A stretch of DNA of 64,000 nt from positions 186,001-250,000 of the forward strand of contig JAPJBO010000276.1 of the NCBI GenBank assembly GCA_030068145.1, written 5' to 3'. The position numbers were made by a program, and so were the translations under genes. A model generated the notes under the pieces. The model was not told where the DNA came from. It made no database searches and was given only the letters and a program-made list of their open reading frames with translations. This stretch comes from Diplonema papillatum (taxonomy: Eukaryota; Euglenozoa; Diplonemea; Diplonemida; Diplonemidae). This document shows, one piece after another, positions 10,099-20,528 of the stretch (the stretch's first letter is position 1; every line of letters starts with the position of its first letter).

Positions 10099-10605
10099 GC
10101 ACCTGCTTTGTAGGAAATACTTGAGGAGGCTGCCAGCTACAACAGCTCAAAGGAGATGAACGTGCTGTAGCCCACACGAAACACAGGTGAATCTGGGTTC
10201 AGTGGCGGGCGTAAGCGTTCAACTATGCTAATACTGAGTTGACTCGACCTCTTGAGTTTGTGCTAACCACGAATTGGGGATTCGGGAGAACCTACCAAGC
10301 CAAAAGCAGGACCGACCCCCCGGTTCGTGAGAATAAGCGAAGAATAAAAAGACTTCTTTTTTCCATCTATCTTTGTCAGATCTGCAACTCAATTATTCTT
10401 GTATAAGCACCCGCTTTGTAGAAAATGCTTGAGGAGACTGCCAGTTGCGAAAGATCAAAGGAGGTATATTTGCTATAGCCCACACGTAATACACGTAAAA
10501 CTGGGTTTAGTGGCGGGCGTGAGTGTTCAACAGAAGAGACCCACTTTGTAGTTGTATTGTTCTCTCCCCCTCTAGCCTCCTTCGAAATGAGCACATCGGT
10601 CCCTC
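10099..10605 (+). repeat. SINE-A copies 3 and 4
   Basis: Copy 3 (10099-10226) begins exactly at the right end of T1. Copy 4 (10400-10605) is complete through CCTCTAGCCTCCTTCGAA. Between them lie 170 bp without recognised content. Confidence 0.75.
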
Positions 10606-10611
10606 GTGTAT

Positions 10612-10740
10612 TTTACATAAGCGTCAGCTTGGAAGGAAATGCTCGACGAAGCTGCCAGACAAAGAACCGAAGGGATCACAAGTGCCGTAACAACCGAACC
10701 ACGTGTTGAACGGACGCGAGGTCATGCGCGTCTATCCCTG
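10612..10740 (+). repeat. SINE-B-like element, copy 1 (5' part)
   Basis: Second subfamily: ATAAGCGTCAGCTTGGAAGG, AAATGCTCGACGAAGCTGCC and GAACCACGTGTTGAACGGAC. It aligns with SINE-A through the first ~90 nt but differs downstream. Other copies: 29912-30150 (minus strand), 46454-46676, 62729-62933 and 63642-63850; the full form ends near CAGATTGTGTTTGTATTGTA. Confidence 0.7.
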
Positions 10741-10861
10741 GGGAAGGCAATCAAAAGGGGACGAGCCACTCCTCGTTCATGGGTGACTTGTGCCTATTCC
10801 TCGCAGTACAGCTGTAAGATTTAGTGTGCAAAATGTATTGCAGACTTATTTTAGAAGTAGC

Positions 10862-11215
10862 CCACCAGGAGCCTCTACGGGAGACAAACCCGACCTTCTG
10901 ATCGACGAAATAACGCTACGCCCCCAGGGACGTGGTGTGATGGCCGTCTGAGGCGAGGGGCCTGTTGTCCCGGTCGGGACCCGACGGACGAGTGGGACGG
11001 CAAGCTCGAGATCGGGCAATCCGAAATGGAGGACTTCGACGCGTCGGCGGTGCTGGAGCAGGTGTGGAACGCGGAGGAGCGGCCGTGGGCCGTCCCGGAC
11101 GACGTCCAGCGCTGGATCGACGGCGCCAGCACGCTGGGCAAGTCGCCGAGCTGGGGGGGAAAGCAACCCTGGGGGCCAGCCACTCCTCCGTGCGCCTGAA
11201 GCCCCCCTTAAACTA
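10862..11215 (+). pseudogene. Relic of exon 3 5' end with its preceding motif
   Basis: Close copy of 11295-11630, covering the intron end, the acceptor and the first ~280 nt of exon 3. It is disabled: the tryptophan codon corresponding to VVWW is TGA, the base count differs at CCGGTCGGGACC, and one G is missing in the poly-G run near 11155. The parent exon lies 430 bp downstream. Confidence 0.85.
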
Positions 11216-11294
11216 CCTGTTTCATGACCGTGCTGTAGTATTCCGTAGTAAAACTGTAAGATTTAGAGTGTAGACATAGTAAGTTTCAATAAGG

Positions 11295-11357
11295 TAGTCA
11301 CCAGGAACCTCTACGTGAGACTTCTGTCGACCAGATAATAACGCTAAAACCCCACAG
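11295..11357 (+). other. Pre-exon repeat motif before exon 3
   Basis: GTCACCAGGAACCTCTACG, then GAGACTT and AATAACGCTAAAACCCCACAG, ending at the acceptor. It is a diverged member of the ~55-nt motif found before several exons (consensus blocks GGTCACCCGGAGACTCTAAA and GGATTCTCAAGC, then AACTCT); the form at 31630-31685 links the two versions. Confidence 0.5.
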
Positions 11358-13601
11358 AGACGTGGTGTGGTGGCCGTCTGAGGTGAGGGGCCTGTTGTCC
11401 CGGTCGGACCCGACGGACGAGTGGGACGGCAAGCTCGAGATCGGGCAGTCCGAAATGGAGGACTTCGACGCGTCGGCGGTGCTGGAGCAGGTGTGGAACG
11501 CGGAGGAGCGGCCGTGGGCCGTCCCGGACGACGTCCAGCGCTGGATCGACGGCGCCAGCACGCTGGGCAAGTCGCCGAGCTGGGGGGGGAAAGCAACCCT
11601 GGGGGCCAGCCACTCCTCCGTGCGATTGAAGCCGCGGAGCTCAACGCGGCGGAGCGGCAGCGTGCTGCTGACGACGAAGGCGGACGGGCAGCTGCAAAGC
11701 TTGCTCGACTTCGGCGACGCCGACCAACCGCCGCGCCCCGGCTCACGGGGCAACGTGCGCGCCCCGCAGAGTCCGACGTGGCTCTCGGAGTCGAGCAGGC
11801 TCAAGCAGAACATGCGGTTTCGCCCTTCGTCCGGGAACACTTCGAACGTGCCGCCGCTCATCGCGGTTCTGCGCCTGCGCCACGGCGACGAGTTCATCAA
11901 AGCGCTGCTCCCCACGATGGAGCTGGCGACGGTGGACCGGCCGAAGCCCGCAGACGTCTACATGTCGTTTGCACACCGGATCCTCGTAGTCGCCCTCAAG
12001 GACAAATGGTACCTGCATGACGTCAAGCCGCGGGTTGCAGCGCCGCACAGGGTCTCCGTCGCGGCGCTGCTGGCGAGCCACCAGGAGGAGGCGCGCGAGG
12101 TGTCCGGCCTGCTCGGCGCCATCTCTGGGCACCTGCCTCTCGCGACGGACGGGAACCTGAAGCAGATGAAGCTCGCGGACGTGACCACGTCGACGATGGA
12201 CGCGTTTCGAAAGGGGAACATCATCGCGAGCAAGGCGTTTTTGCCGTGCCGCCCGGTTTCCGTCGATCTGCTGTCAAGGGGCGGCCTGGCGAACTTCGAG
12301 GTCATTGCGGACACGCGGGAGGTGACCATGTTCGCGAAAGGGTCGAGGGACCGGCAGTGCATGATCCCGCCAGGGATGCTGGAAGTGATCGTGGGGCTGT
12401 CGCAGCACGAGGAGACCGGGACGCTGTGCGCGATGCTGCGGAGGATCAGCGACGACGAGTTGGTGTCCGCTAGGCTCCGGCAGTTCCTCTGCGACTGCAG
12501 CGACGTGCGCCTCGTCGCCGCAATGGCGGCCGTCATCGAGGGCAACTCTCACGTCTCGGTCTGCCAAACCGACCCCGAAAACTCCGAAAAAAAGCTGCGC
12601 GCAGACAAGCAGAAGCGCGAGCTCACAGGGCTGTCCCTCGCGATCCCGTTCCCCAGCGTCGTCGACCCAGCCGCCGCGTTTTCCGGCGAAGGCCCGGGGA
12701 TGTTCGACGTTCCGATGCACCAGCTGCAGGCGCCGCACCCCTGCCACGTGATCGTCGCCGAAGTCGAGCATAATTCCGTCGCCATGCGAGCCGGGGTGCG
12801 GACCGGGAGCCTGCTGACGAAGGTGGACGGGCGGCGGGTGGCGACCGCGGCCCAGGCGATGAAGTCGCTTCACGCGAGTTTCCACAACTCGGTCGTCTCG
12901 ATCACCATCGAGAACCCGAAGTCCCCGTACGCGGCGTGGCAGGCCTGCGCCGGCCGCCACGCGGACGAGCAGTATTCCACCATTGCAGAGTCGCACATCG
13001 TCGAGCTGGCGTTCCAGAAGAGGTTCCTCCAGCACCGCGTCACCGAGCCTTTCCGCGTCGATGCCGCCCTGCCGGGCTACGTCGCGGTCGTCAACCCCCG
13101 CGGCGACGCTTACTACACAGCGGATAACCTTCCCCCTGACGTTCTCGCCGGCCTGCTGCAGGAGATCCGGCCCGATGCCCGCAGAACCGACTGGCTCCGC
13201 GGCGCCGTGGTCCCGGGATCGAGCGGCACCATCGTGGCGTCGCTGAAGTCCGTCCACCCGCTGTCTCGGACCGACGTGTCGGGCACCGCCATCCGCGGCG
13301 TTCCGCCGCGGAAAGACGCGGCGGCCGCCGCAGCGCCCGAAGCAGGCCCCGCAGCCCCGCCCGCCGCTGCCGTGCAGCAGCCCCAGCAGCAGCTGTCGCC
13401 GCTGCAGAAGGAGGCGGCGGCCGAGGCGCGGGCGCGGATGGCGTACCCGGCGGACAGCCTCACGGCGGTGCTGCGGCGGTTCCGCGCGGCTTCGGCGGCG
13501 GCGGGGGACCAGCCGGGGCAGCTGCTGCGCAAGGCGGCTGCGAAGCTCGTCGAGGCAGCGTGGATCGAAACGAAGCACAAGCGATTGGGACGCTCCGGCA
13601 G
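11358..13601 (+). CDS. Large WWE-PDZ-TPR gene, exon 3 (PDZ)
   Basis: Residues 295-1043, entered after CCCCACAG in phase 2 and left at TCCGGCAG before GTACATC in phase 2. A PDZ-like domain spans about residues 755-815: HPCHVIVAEVEHNSVAMRAG, then VRTGSLLTKVDGRRV and SVVSITIENP, matching the PDZ pattern of a hydrophobic first strand, SxAxxAGxxxGD-like turn, xVxG and a final strand. Residues ~360-740 form a long segment without a recognised family, and the C-terminal part has Ala/Pro/Gln-rich linker sequence (~920-960). PDZ domains bind C-terminal peptides, so a scaffold role is inferred. The following intron is 11 kb. The exon could alternatively be read as a separate gene starting at the ATG at 11455. 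Confidence 0.75.
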
Positions 13602-14007
13602 GTACATCTTTTTGTTGTTACCGCCAAGGAATTCTGCTTACTGGTCTGTCTGCGCCTTTTGTGTTCGCTGACGTGAAGTCTGCGGGATACTTCTTGGTGA
13701 CATGACTGCAAGAAAGAACGAAGAGGAATCAAACCATCCAGGGTAAACCTATCACTTACGTTGCGTAGGGGCAAGATGAAAATACCCGTCCAGGGGACTT
13801 ACGGAAATAAGCTTGTCTGGACAAGGTCACTTTTTTCTTCCCGTCCAACGACACCCCCCCCCCAACCACCTGGTTCTTGGGTGGCTTCACGACTGCGCAG
13901 CAGCATTCCCGCAGTGAGACTGTAATACTTGTTGTACGTATGGCAAGTACGTGGTGCTGTTCATGCATGAAAAGTAGAAGCAGAAAACTTCTACCCCCCC
14001 CCCCCCC
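13602..14007. other. Start of intron 3
   Basis: Begins with the GTACATC donor. No gene content; ends in a C-rich tract (CTACCCCCC) that borders module M1. Confidence 0.5.
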
Positions 14008-14827
14008 CCCTAGGGCTGGGCTGGCTGCATACGTGCATACGTATGCGTATGCGTATGCGTATGCAGATTTGAAAATATGCATACGCATACGGCTGCATAC
14101 GTATGCATAGGTGGGGCTGTGTGAGGCCAGCCCGGCCTTCTGGCTGCTGCGTGACGGGCCTATGAGTGAAGACGGTGGAGTCCAGAGCCCCAGAAACTGG
14201 AGTTAAAGCTGGAGTTGAAAAAGCAGGTGTCACACGCTTTTTAGGTGTGACTCGCGCCCTCTTTGACGGCAGTTTCTGAGACTGGACCTCACCGTGTAAC
14301 AATGCAATGTACTGGTAAGTAGTAAGCAGGTCGATGAGGATGCGGGCCACGGTCAATGTCTGCCTCGCTTTTTCCCCGACGACGTCGAACGCCAGCTCGA
14401 AGCACTGAACGAGCATGCTTCATGACGCACGACAGCCTACAACGGGCTGGCGGAAAAGGCCCGCACCACGTGGGCGGGCCTTTCCGCCTGCCCGTTGCTC
14501 AGCAGATCCTGAGACAACCAGCTTCGGTTGCCTCATCGGAGCGCGGCTCGTCGGCTTACGGGAGTGAACACACTGCCCGTGTACCCCGGGTTGCGGCGGA
14601 CGTAGGTTCCGTCGACTCTCACGAAACTTTGCTTTTAAGTATCCTTTTCGACTCCCCCTTCGTCCTCGACGAAGGAGGTGCATTGCCAGAGAAGTCACAG
14701 CCACATGCATAGCCGTATGCATACGTATGCATACGTATGCATAGCCGTATGCAGCGCCGTATGCGTATGCGTATGCAGGTTTGGGCGCATACGCGTATGC
14801 AGCCGTATGCAGCCACCATAGCCCTAG
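14008..14827. mobile_element. GTATGC-array module M1
   Basis: An 820-bp unit almost identical to M2 at 17991-18836, in the same orientation. It opens CTAGGGCTGGGCTGGCTGC and closes GCAGCCACCATAGCCCTAG, so the tips are inverted. The ~110 bp inside each tip consist mainly of GTATGC/GCATAC hexamers. The unique middle carries a GC-rich hairpin at 14440-14497 and a minus-strand ORF. Homopolymer C/G runs flank both copies. It could be a MITE-like element or a terminal repeat of the recombinase element it borders. Confidence 0.75.
14140..14416 (-). CDS. Small ORF in module M1
   Basis: A minus-strand frame beginning MLVQCFELAFDVVGEKARQT and continuing through RILIDLLTTYQYIALLHGEV. It is preserved in M2 with one residue changed (LLTTY to LLSTY). 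The two copies are too similar to test for selection, and no family was recognised. Confidence 0.25.
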
Positions 14828-15009
14828 GGGTGCGATTGCCGTGGTAAATCTTGTCCGTTTTATTATTTTCGCGATTTTTGCATACTTTGAGGCCCTTGCG
14901 GGTGTCGTTCGCCCCCAAAATCGGTTCAGATGAGGTTGTCGAGGGCGCGCGCGCCAGAAACTGATCAGAATGTCACCCAGAAGTGCGAAAAGAAGGGGTA
15001 GCATGTTGC

Positions 15010-15850
15010 AAAATGGAGGTTTCGGCCACCTCGACAAGATGTCCGAAATTAACCGATTTCTAAAACCTTTACAAAACGAGTCTCAAATCTGGATGAAAAA
15101 TAGTGTAGAGAAATTTTTGGAGCATTCCGGGGCACAAATGACCACATCCTGAGTCATTCCTGTCACAGTCTGACCCTGCTGCCGTCGTTTGTGGCTGCTT
15201 TTTGGTGTTTGGATGCCCCTAGACCATACCCGGATCAGCCCGGACCATACCCGGATCAGCCCGGACCATACCCGGATCAGCCCGGATCAACCCGCATCAC
15301 CCCAGACCAACCCGGACTGGGCCCGGTTCAAGGTCAAATGCTGGCGAAACCACCACAGGGAGCACTCCACAACGCCCAAATTTTGAAATTTATACGAAAA
15401 AAGCCACAAGGAAATCATCATGAAAGCTGCGGCAACCGGGCGAAGCGGTTCTTGGAGAAGATTGAGAACAGAGCCAAGTCTAGAATTGCTACAAGCGGGT
15501 CCCAAATCTGGAGGAAAAACAGACCGGAGAAAACATTTTGAGCATCCCTGGGCACAAAAAACTGCATCTTGAGTCATTCCAGGCATAGTCTGACCCTGCT
15601 ACCGTCTTTGAGGCTGCTTCCTGGTGTAGATGACCCTGGACCAAACCCGGATCAGCCCGGACCAACCCGGATCACCCCAGACCAAACCGGACTGGCCCGG
15701 TTCAAGGTCAAATGCTGGCGAAACCCCAGGGGGCACACCACAACGCCCAAATTTCCGAATTTATACTCGAAAAAAGCCACAGAAAAACATAATGGAAGCT
15801 GCGACAACTGAGGCGAAGCGGTTCTTGCAGAGGATAAAAAAAGTCATCGG
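15010..15850 (+). repeat. Two ~400-bp tandem units with 21-bp sub-repeats
   Basis: Blocks GAGTCATTCC, AGTCTGACCCTGCT-CCGTC, GGTTCAAGGTCAAATGCTGG and AACGCCCAAATTT occur at 15150-15450 and again at 15570-15770. Each carries a short array of GGATCAGCCCGGACCATACC-type units (15225-15320; 15640-15690). Confidence 0.75.
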
Positions 15851-15984
15851 GTGTGGCACGTGACCGCGGAAGCAGAAGGTGCGCCGGGAACCGAGGCAAC
15901 AAGGTCCCCCGCGTGTAGGAATCCGCCAACTGTCCGTCGGACGGCACCCGCGGGCTCTGGGCAAGGGAGATTCTGGGCCAGGAA

Positions 15985-16195
15985 TGGTGGATTCTGGACC
16001 AGGGAGGGTGAACTCCTGACCAGGGAGGGTGAATCCTGGATCAGGGAGGGTGATTTCTGGACCAGGGAGGGTGGATTCTGGACCACAGAGGTGGATTCTG
16101 GACCCGGGTGACAGGGGATCTGAGCCGCAGAGGCTGAAATAAGGCCAGAGGGGGTGAATTCTGGACCAAAAAGGCGAATTCCGGGCCATGCATGG
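15985..16195 (+). repeat. 21-bp minisatellite
   Basis: About nine units of TTCTGGACCAGGGAGGGTGA with increasing divergence to the right, upstream of the recombinase gene. Confidence 0.8.
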
Positions 16196-16566
16196 CAGTT
16201 TCTGGTCGACGAAGGGAAGATTATCTCTTTGCCAACACGGACAGGTCCCTCTATTTTTCACAATATCTTCATCATTTCTGCCTTTTTAGGCGAGATTCTG
16301 ATCGATTCCTGGGTTGAGGACCCACAAAAGCCTCGTGAACACATACTTTTAGGGCTCGAAGTACCCGGAGGTGCCTCCGAAGCATGCAAAAATGGCAAAA
16401 ATAATAAAGAAGACTTTAAGTTCGTACTGAATGCAAATGACAGAGAACTGAATAGTCTTTTATTTTCGATTAGTCAACTTCGGCGACCGCGCAGGAAACG
16501 TCTTCGAAGAAGAAGTCTCACGTACACTACGTACAGAGAAAGTTTCCCCTCCCACCCACCCAGAGA

Positions 16567-17699
16567 ATGCCTCAACGGAATTACCCGACTGGACCGGAGG
16601 TCATCCGCATGTTGAAAGCTGAAATGGACCGTGAACCGCAGGCAGAGTCCGTGATGACAGACCTGACGGTAAGCCGGAAAAGGAAGCTGGAGCACCTTTC
16701 GACACTGTGTCCGCTTGCAGCACGGTCTAGCGTTGAACGGGCTGCTCAGTCGCTCACGACTTCCTCGGTCGAAGCAGGGACCTGGCAGCAGTACTTCGTT
16801 GCTGTACGGTCCTGGACCAACTTTGCGGACGCAATCAACTGTCGCCACTTTCCCATAGGGTCGGAAGAGTTGAGGCTATTCGTGACTACGCATACGAACG
16901 CCGGCTCTGCCGAGAGCACGATTTCTGCCTTGGAAAAAGTGCAACGATTCCTCGGAATCAACGAGCCGCTCCGAAACCCCCTCGTGAAGGATGTCCTCCA
17001 AGGGGTGAGGAGGAAACAGAAAGGAAAAAGGAAGATGGATGCCATCACGTCGAAGCTTCTCGACAAGATCGTAGACGATACCTCCCCTATCACGGGCCCC
17101 AGCAGCTCCCTACGGGAGTTTCGACACCTGGCTGTCTTGTCGTACGTGTTTCTGCTGCGCATGCAAGACGAGGCGATTCCGCTTCGCAGAGGGCTCGAAA
17201 GCGACTCACCGGCGAAGGCGCTACAAGACGTCAGGGCTTCGAATCGACACAGCGCAGTCTTCAAATATAAACAAGAATTGCATATCGTGTTTAAAAAGCG
17301 AAAGAACATCCGTCAAGGGGAAATGTTGGTACGGGGCTGCATGTGCAGAACTAGAGAAGTTGTCGTTGGATGGCGGGCCCAGTACATCAAATATGGCCAT
17401 ACAACCGGGACAATGTTGCTCACGGTGCAGCAATATTTGGCATGAAGTACCCCGACATGCTGGAAGCGGTAAAAAGAAAAGCCGCGATATTTCAGCAGCC
17501 CGTGATCGGATGGGGAACACGCAGTTTCCGCAGGGGTGCTGCTCAGGATGTGAACGAGGATAACCCCGAGTTGGCTGTCCTTCTGAAGGCAGGAAGTTGG
17601 AACTCGAAAACCTTCGGGGAGTACCTAGACTGGTGTAAGATCCAGAAAAAAGGCATGGAAATGGTAGCCCAGCGCGATCAAGATACGGAGAGCGAGTGA
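16567..17699 (+). pseudogene. Tyrosine recombinase, frameshifted
   Basis: The first frame (16567-17445, ATG start) holds the N-terminal SAM-like region (VEAGTWQQYFVAVRSWTNFA) and the first catalytic Arg in FLLRMQDEAIPL, plus a basic FKKRKNIR hairpin. The second frame (about 17415-17699) continues with FGMKYPDMLEAV and carries SFRRGAA, GSWNSKTFGEYLDW. The shift lies near 17415-17440. Family catalytic residues are R, K, HxxR, H/W and Y: here HxxR reads RSFR, so the His is replaced by Arg, while the later Arg, Trp and Tyr remain. Such enzymes integrate and excise Crypton/DIRS-type elements through strand exchange. Frameshift plus lost His suggest inactivity, although sequencing error or frameshifting cannot be excluded. 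Confidence 0.75.
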
Positions 17700-17990
17700 A
17701 TCGACTGGGGGTGGAAACATCTCTGTCGAAGACCTGGATTCCTCAGTTTCGGAGCAACCAGATGCAGATCTTACTCGGAGTGGCTCTGCGTATCGCCCGA
17801 ACTTACCCATCGCAGACGAGTCGTCCAGGAAGAAAGACTCGCCAAAAGATAGTATGAAGATAATAGGTCTTGTAACACAGGGAGCTGCGCAGGGCTTGCG
17901 CCATCACTGCCGTCTGAGACGAAGAGTTGACCGCGAAAATAAAACGGACAAATTTACAATGGGAGTCGCACCCCCTACCCCCCCCCCCCC

Positions 17991-18836
17991 CCCTAGGGCT
18001 GGGCTGGCTGCATACGTGCATACGTATGCGTATGCGTATGCGTATGCGTATGCGTATGCAGATTTGAAAGTATGCATACGCATACGGCTGCATACGTATG
18101 CATAGGTGGGGCTGTGTGAGGCCAGCCCGGCCTTCTGGCTGCTGCGTGACGGGCCTATGAGTGAAGACGGTGGAGTCCAGAGCCCCAGAAACTGGAGTTA
18201 AAGCTGGAGTTGAAAAAGCAGGTGTCACACGCTTTTTAGGCGTGACTCGCGCCCTCTTTGACGGCAGTTTCTGAGACTGGACCTCACCGTGTAACAATGC
18301 AATGTACTGGTAAGTAGAAAGCAGGTCGATGAGGATGCGGGCCACGGTCAATGTCTGCCTCGCTTTTTCCCCGACGACGTCGAACGCCAGCTCGAAGCAC
18401 TGAACGAGCATGCTTCATGACGCACGACAGCCTACAACGGGCTGGCGGAAAAGGCCCGCACCACGTGGGCGGGCCTTTCCGCCAGCCCGTTGCTCAGCAG
18501 ATCCTGAGACAACCAGCTTCGGTTGCCTCATCGGAGCGCGGCTCGTCGGCTTACGGGAGTGAACACACTGCCCGTGTACCCCGGGTTGCGGCGGACATAG
18601 GTTCCGTCGACACTCACGAAACTTTGCTTTTAAGTATCCTTTTCGACTCCCCCTTCGTCCTGGACGAAGGAGGTGCATTGCCAGAGAAGTCACAGCCACA
18701 TGCATAGCCGTATGCATACGTATGCATACGTATGCATAGCCGTATGCAGCGCCGTATGCGTATGCGTATGCGTATGCGTATGCAGGTTTGGGCGCATACG
18801 CGTATGCAGCCGTATGCAGCCACCATAGCCCTAGGG
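17991..18836. mobile_element. GTATGC-array module M2
   Basis: Second copy of M1 in direct orientation. It has two extra GTATGC units in each array, a hairpin with fully paired stem at 18435-18492 (CAACGGGCTGGCGGAAA arm) and the same minus-strand ORF. High identity to M1 implies recent duplication or gene conversion. Its right end borders the YR-RT retroelement. Confidence 0.75.
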
Positions 18837-18993
18837 GGGGTAGATACTTTTCCCATTTTTTGGATTTTTTTACCTCTAACTACTGCATCCGGTGGTGAAA
18901 ATGGGGTGAGCATGTGTTACATGCGCCTCACATTGACCAGAGAGGTAGAAAAATGGGGGTTTCACCGGAATAACGCCAGAACACCTTTGAAAA

Positions 18994-19560
18994 GTGTTCG
19001 TTGAACGCACAGAAAGAGCGGTGTTGCGCGTGGAGCTCGAGAGGCACTTCGCCACCCCCCTCACAAAGGCGCCGCACGAAACGGCGTTTCTCTTCGAACA
19101 GCTCGAAGATCTCATGCATGGCATGGACACGGGCGAAGTGGAGGACGGCTTCGCTGTCCGTCTCGCCAGGAAGGTGGTCGTCCGCCTCATCGTACTCCAG
19201 ACGGGGTACGAAATGTCGTGGGAGGCGGCCCAAGCAGTTTCCGACGACTACTTCGGGGGTCCGAGAAAACCGGAGTACCTGAAGCAAGCCCTGGCACAGC
19301 GAGACAAGCACCGGACGAAAAGCCGACCACAAAAGAGAAGGGGGATAGGGGGTACACCACACAGGAAAAGGGAGAAAAGGGTGCCTTTCGCGCCAATAAG
19401 GCCTCGGGCGGCGGGAAGGCCTAGTCGGCTCGTCCACAGAACAAGACCCGGCCGGGTTTCCCCACCCACCCCCCCACCCAGCGCGCTCACCTACGACGTC
19501 GCCCACCCACCCCCCGCCAACCGGACCCAGCCTCCCTGTCACCGATTTCCTCAGGGGCGC
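18994..19560 (+). CDS. Upstream ORF of the YR-RT retroelement
   Basis: Open frame beginning with a GTG codon; recognisable protein-like stretch RVELERHFATPLTKAPHETA through QTGYEMSWEAAQAVSDDYFG, followed by a basic, proline-rich tail. By position it may be a Gag-like ORF1, but no zinc knuckle or capsid fold can be seen. No good ATG start was found. Confidence 0.35.
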
Positions 19561-19570
19561 CGGAAAAGCT

Positions 19571-20526
19571 GTGAAACCGGAGAAAAAGAAGCCCGGGCGT
19601 CCGCCCCTGGTCGAGGTGCCGCCGACGGTGCAGGAGATGGAGCGGGTCACCGCGGCGGCAAATTGTCACCTGTCGCAGGCACTGGCGGACTCAACGTGGA
19701 GGTCGCTGGAGTCGGTGCACCGCCGCATGCTTCAGTTCAAGTGGAACTGGGAGGCCCAGTCAGGGCAGGAGATCGATGTTCCGACGGCGGTGGTGCTGTG
19801 GCTCTCGCGGAAGATGCTGGGCGAACCCGGGCGCAAGCCCATAATTTGCTCTTCCGCCCTGCAGTACATGCAGGACCTGAAGTCAGCCCAGCGGCGCTTC
19901 GGGACACCAATCGGAGACTCACAGATAGTTCGCGATTTCGAGCGGTCGTTGAGAAGGCAGGGTGCCATGCGCCCGAAGCGTCAGGCAGTCCCGGCGACGC
20001 TGCGCGACATTCGAAAGGCGTTGGGGCCGCAGGCATCGACGGACGTAGGGCTTGCGATTGCGCTTGCGTGGGCCGGGCGGCCCGGGTCTCGGACGTGATT
20101 CGCCTGAGCGTCGGGGACATCACCTGGGAGGACGGGTATGTGGCGGTGAACTGGTCGCAGACGAAGTCCGACCCCTTTCGTCTGGGTGTCACCACAGGTT
20201 TGGTCCTCTCGCAGGAGTGGTCAGAAGTGTTGAGGAGACGGACCAACGGCAGGGCTGCATCCGAGCCCCTCCTCTCGGCCACCTACCCGAGGATCAAGGC
20301 AGCTCTGAAGCGTGTGCGGCCGGAGTTGTCGTGTCACTCCATCCGCCGGGGCGCTCTTTTCCGCCTCCTGCAGAAAGGGCTCCATTTGGAGGCGATACGC
20401 CAGGTGTCGCGGCACAGCTGCCTGGATGCTCTGGTCCGCTACCTACCGGCCGGGAAATTAGCGATAGCCCGCGAGACGGCGGTGACCGCGGGCCACCTTA
20501 TCATCAACAGCGGCAGCGATCTTTGA
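19571..20526 (+). pseudogene. Tyrosine recombinase of the retroelement, one frameshift
   Basis: Frame 2 carries the DNA-binding part (LADSTWRSLESVHRRMLQFK, QYMQDLKSAQRRFG) up to ALAWAGR. Frame 1 then continues AARVSDVIRLSVGDI and runs to TGA at 20526. Catalytic residues are all present after the shift: Arg in ARVSDV, HSIR as HxxR, the second His in SRHSCLD and Tyr in LVRYL. The shift falls at 20055-20090 in a GGGCGGCCCGGG run, directly before the first catalytic Arg, consistent with a one-base indel. First in-frame ATG is near 19637; the frame itself opens earlier. Confidence 0.75.
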
Positions 20527-20528
20527 GC

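Larger units (their letters stand above)
14830..17988 (+). mobile_element. Tyrosine-recombinase element between M1 and M2
   Basis: This 3.16-kb interval has inverted ends: GGGGTGCGATTGCCGTGG and TTTTATTATTTTCGCG on the left, CGCGAAAATAAAACGGAC and GGGAGTCGCACCCC on the right. It contains a second inverted pair (~14840-15010 against ~16265-16420), tandem repeats (15010-16190) and a tyrosine recombinase gene (16567-17699). It thus resembles a Crypton- or DIRS-like YR element, but inverted ends plus direct 0.8-kb flanking modules do not match a standard layout I know. Confidence 0.6.

Noticed and set aside
12274..13578. 434-residue minus-strand ORF
   Set aside because: Shadow of GC-rich exon 3; its composition (Arg/Pro/His-rich) is typical of an antisense frame, while the plus strand shows a PDZ domain.
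14008..18836. M1 and M2 as ordinary LTRs
   Set aside because: No TG..CA ends, primer binding site or polypurine tract; tips are inverted CTAGGG with hexamer arrays, and the interior encodes a tyrosine recombinase rather than Pol.
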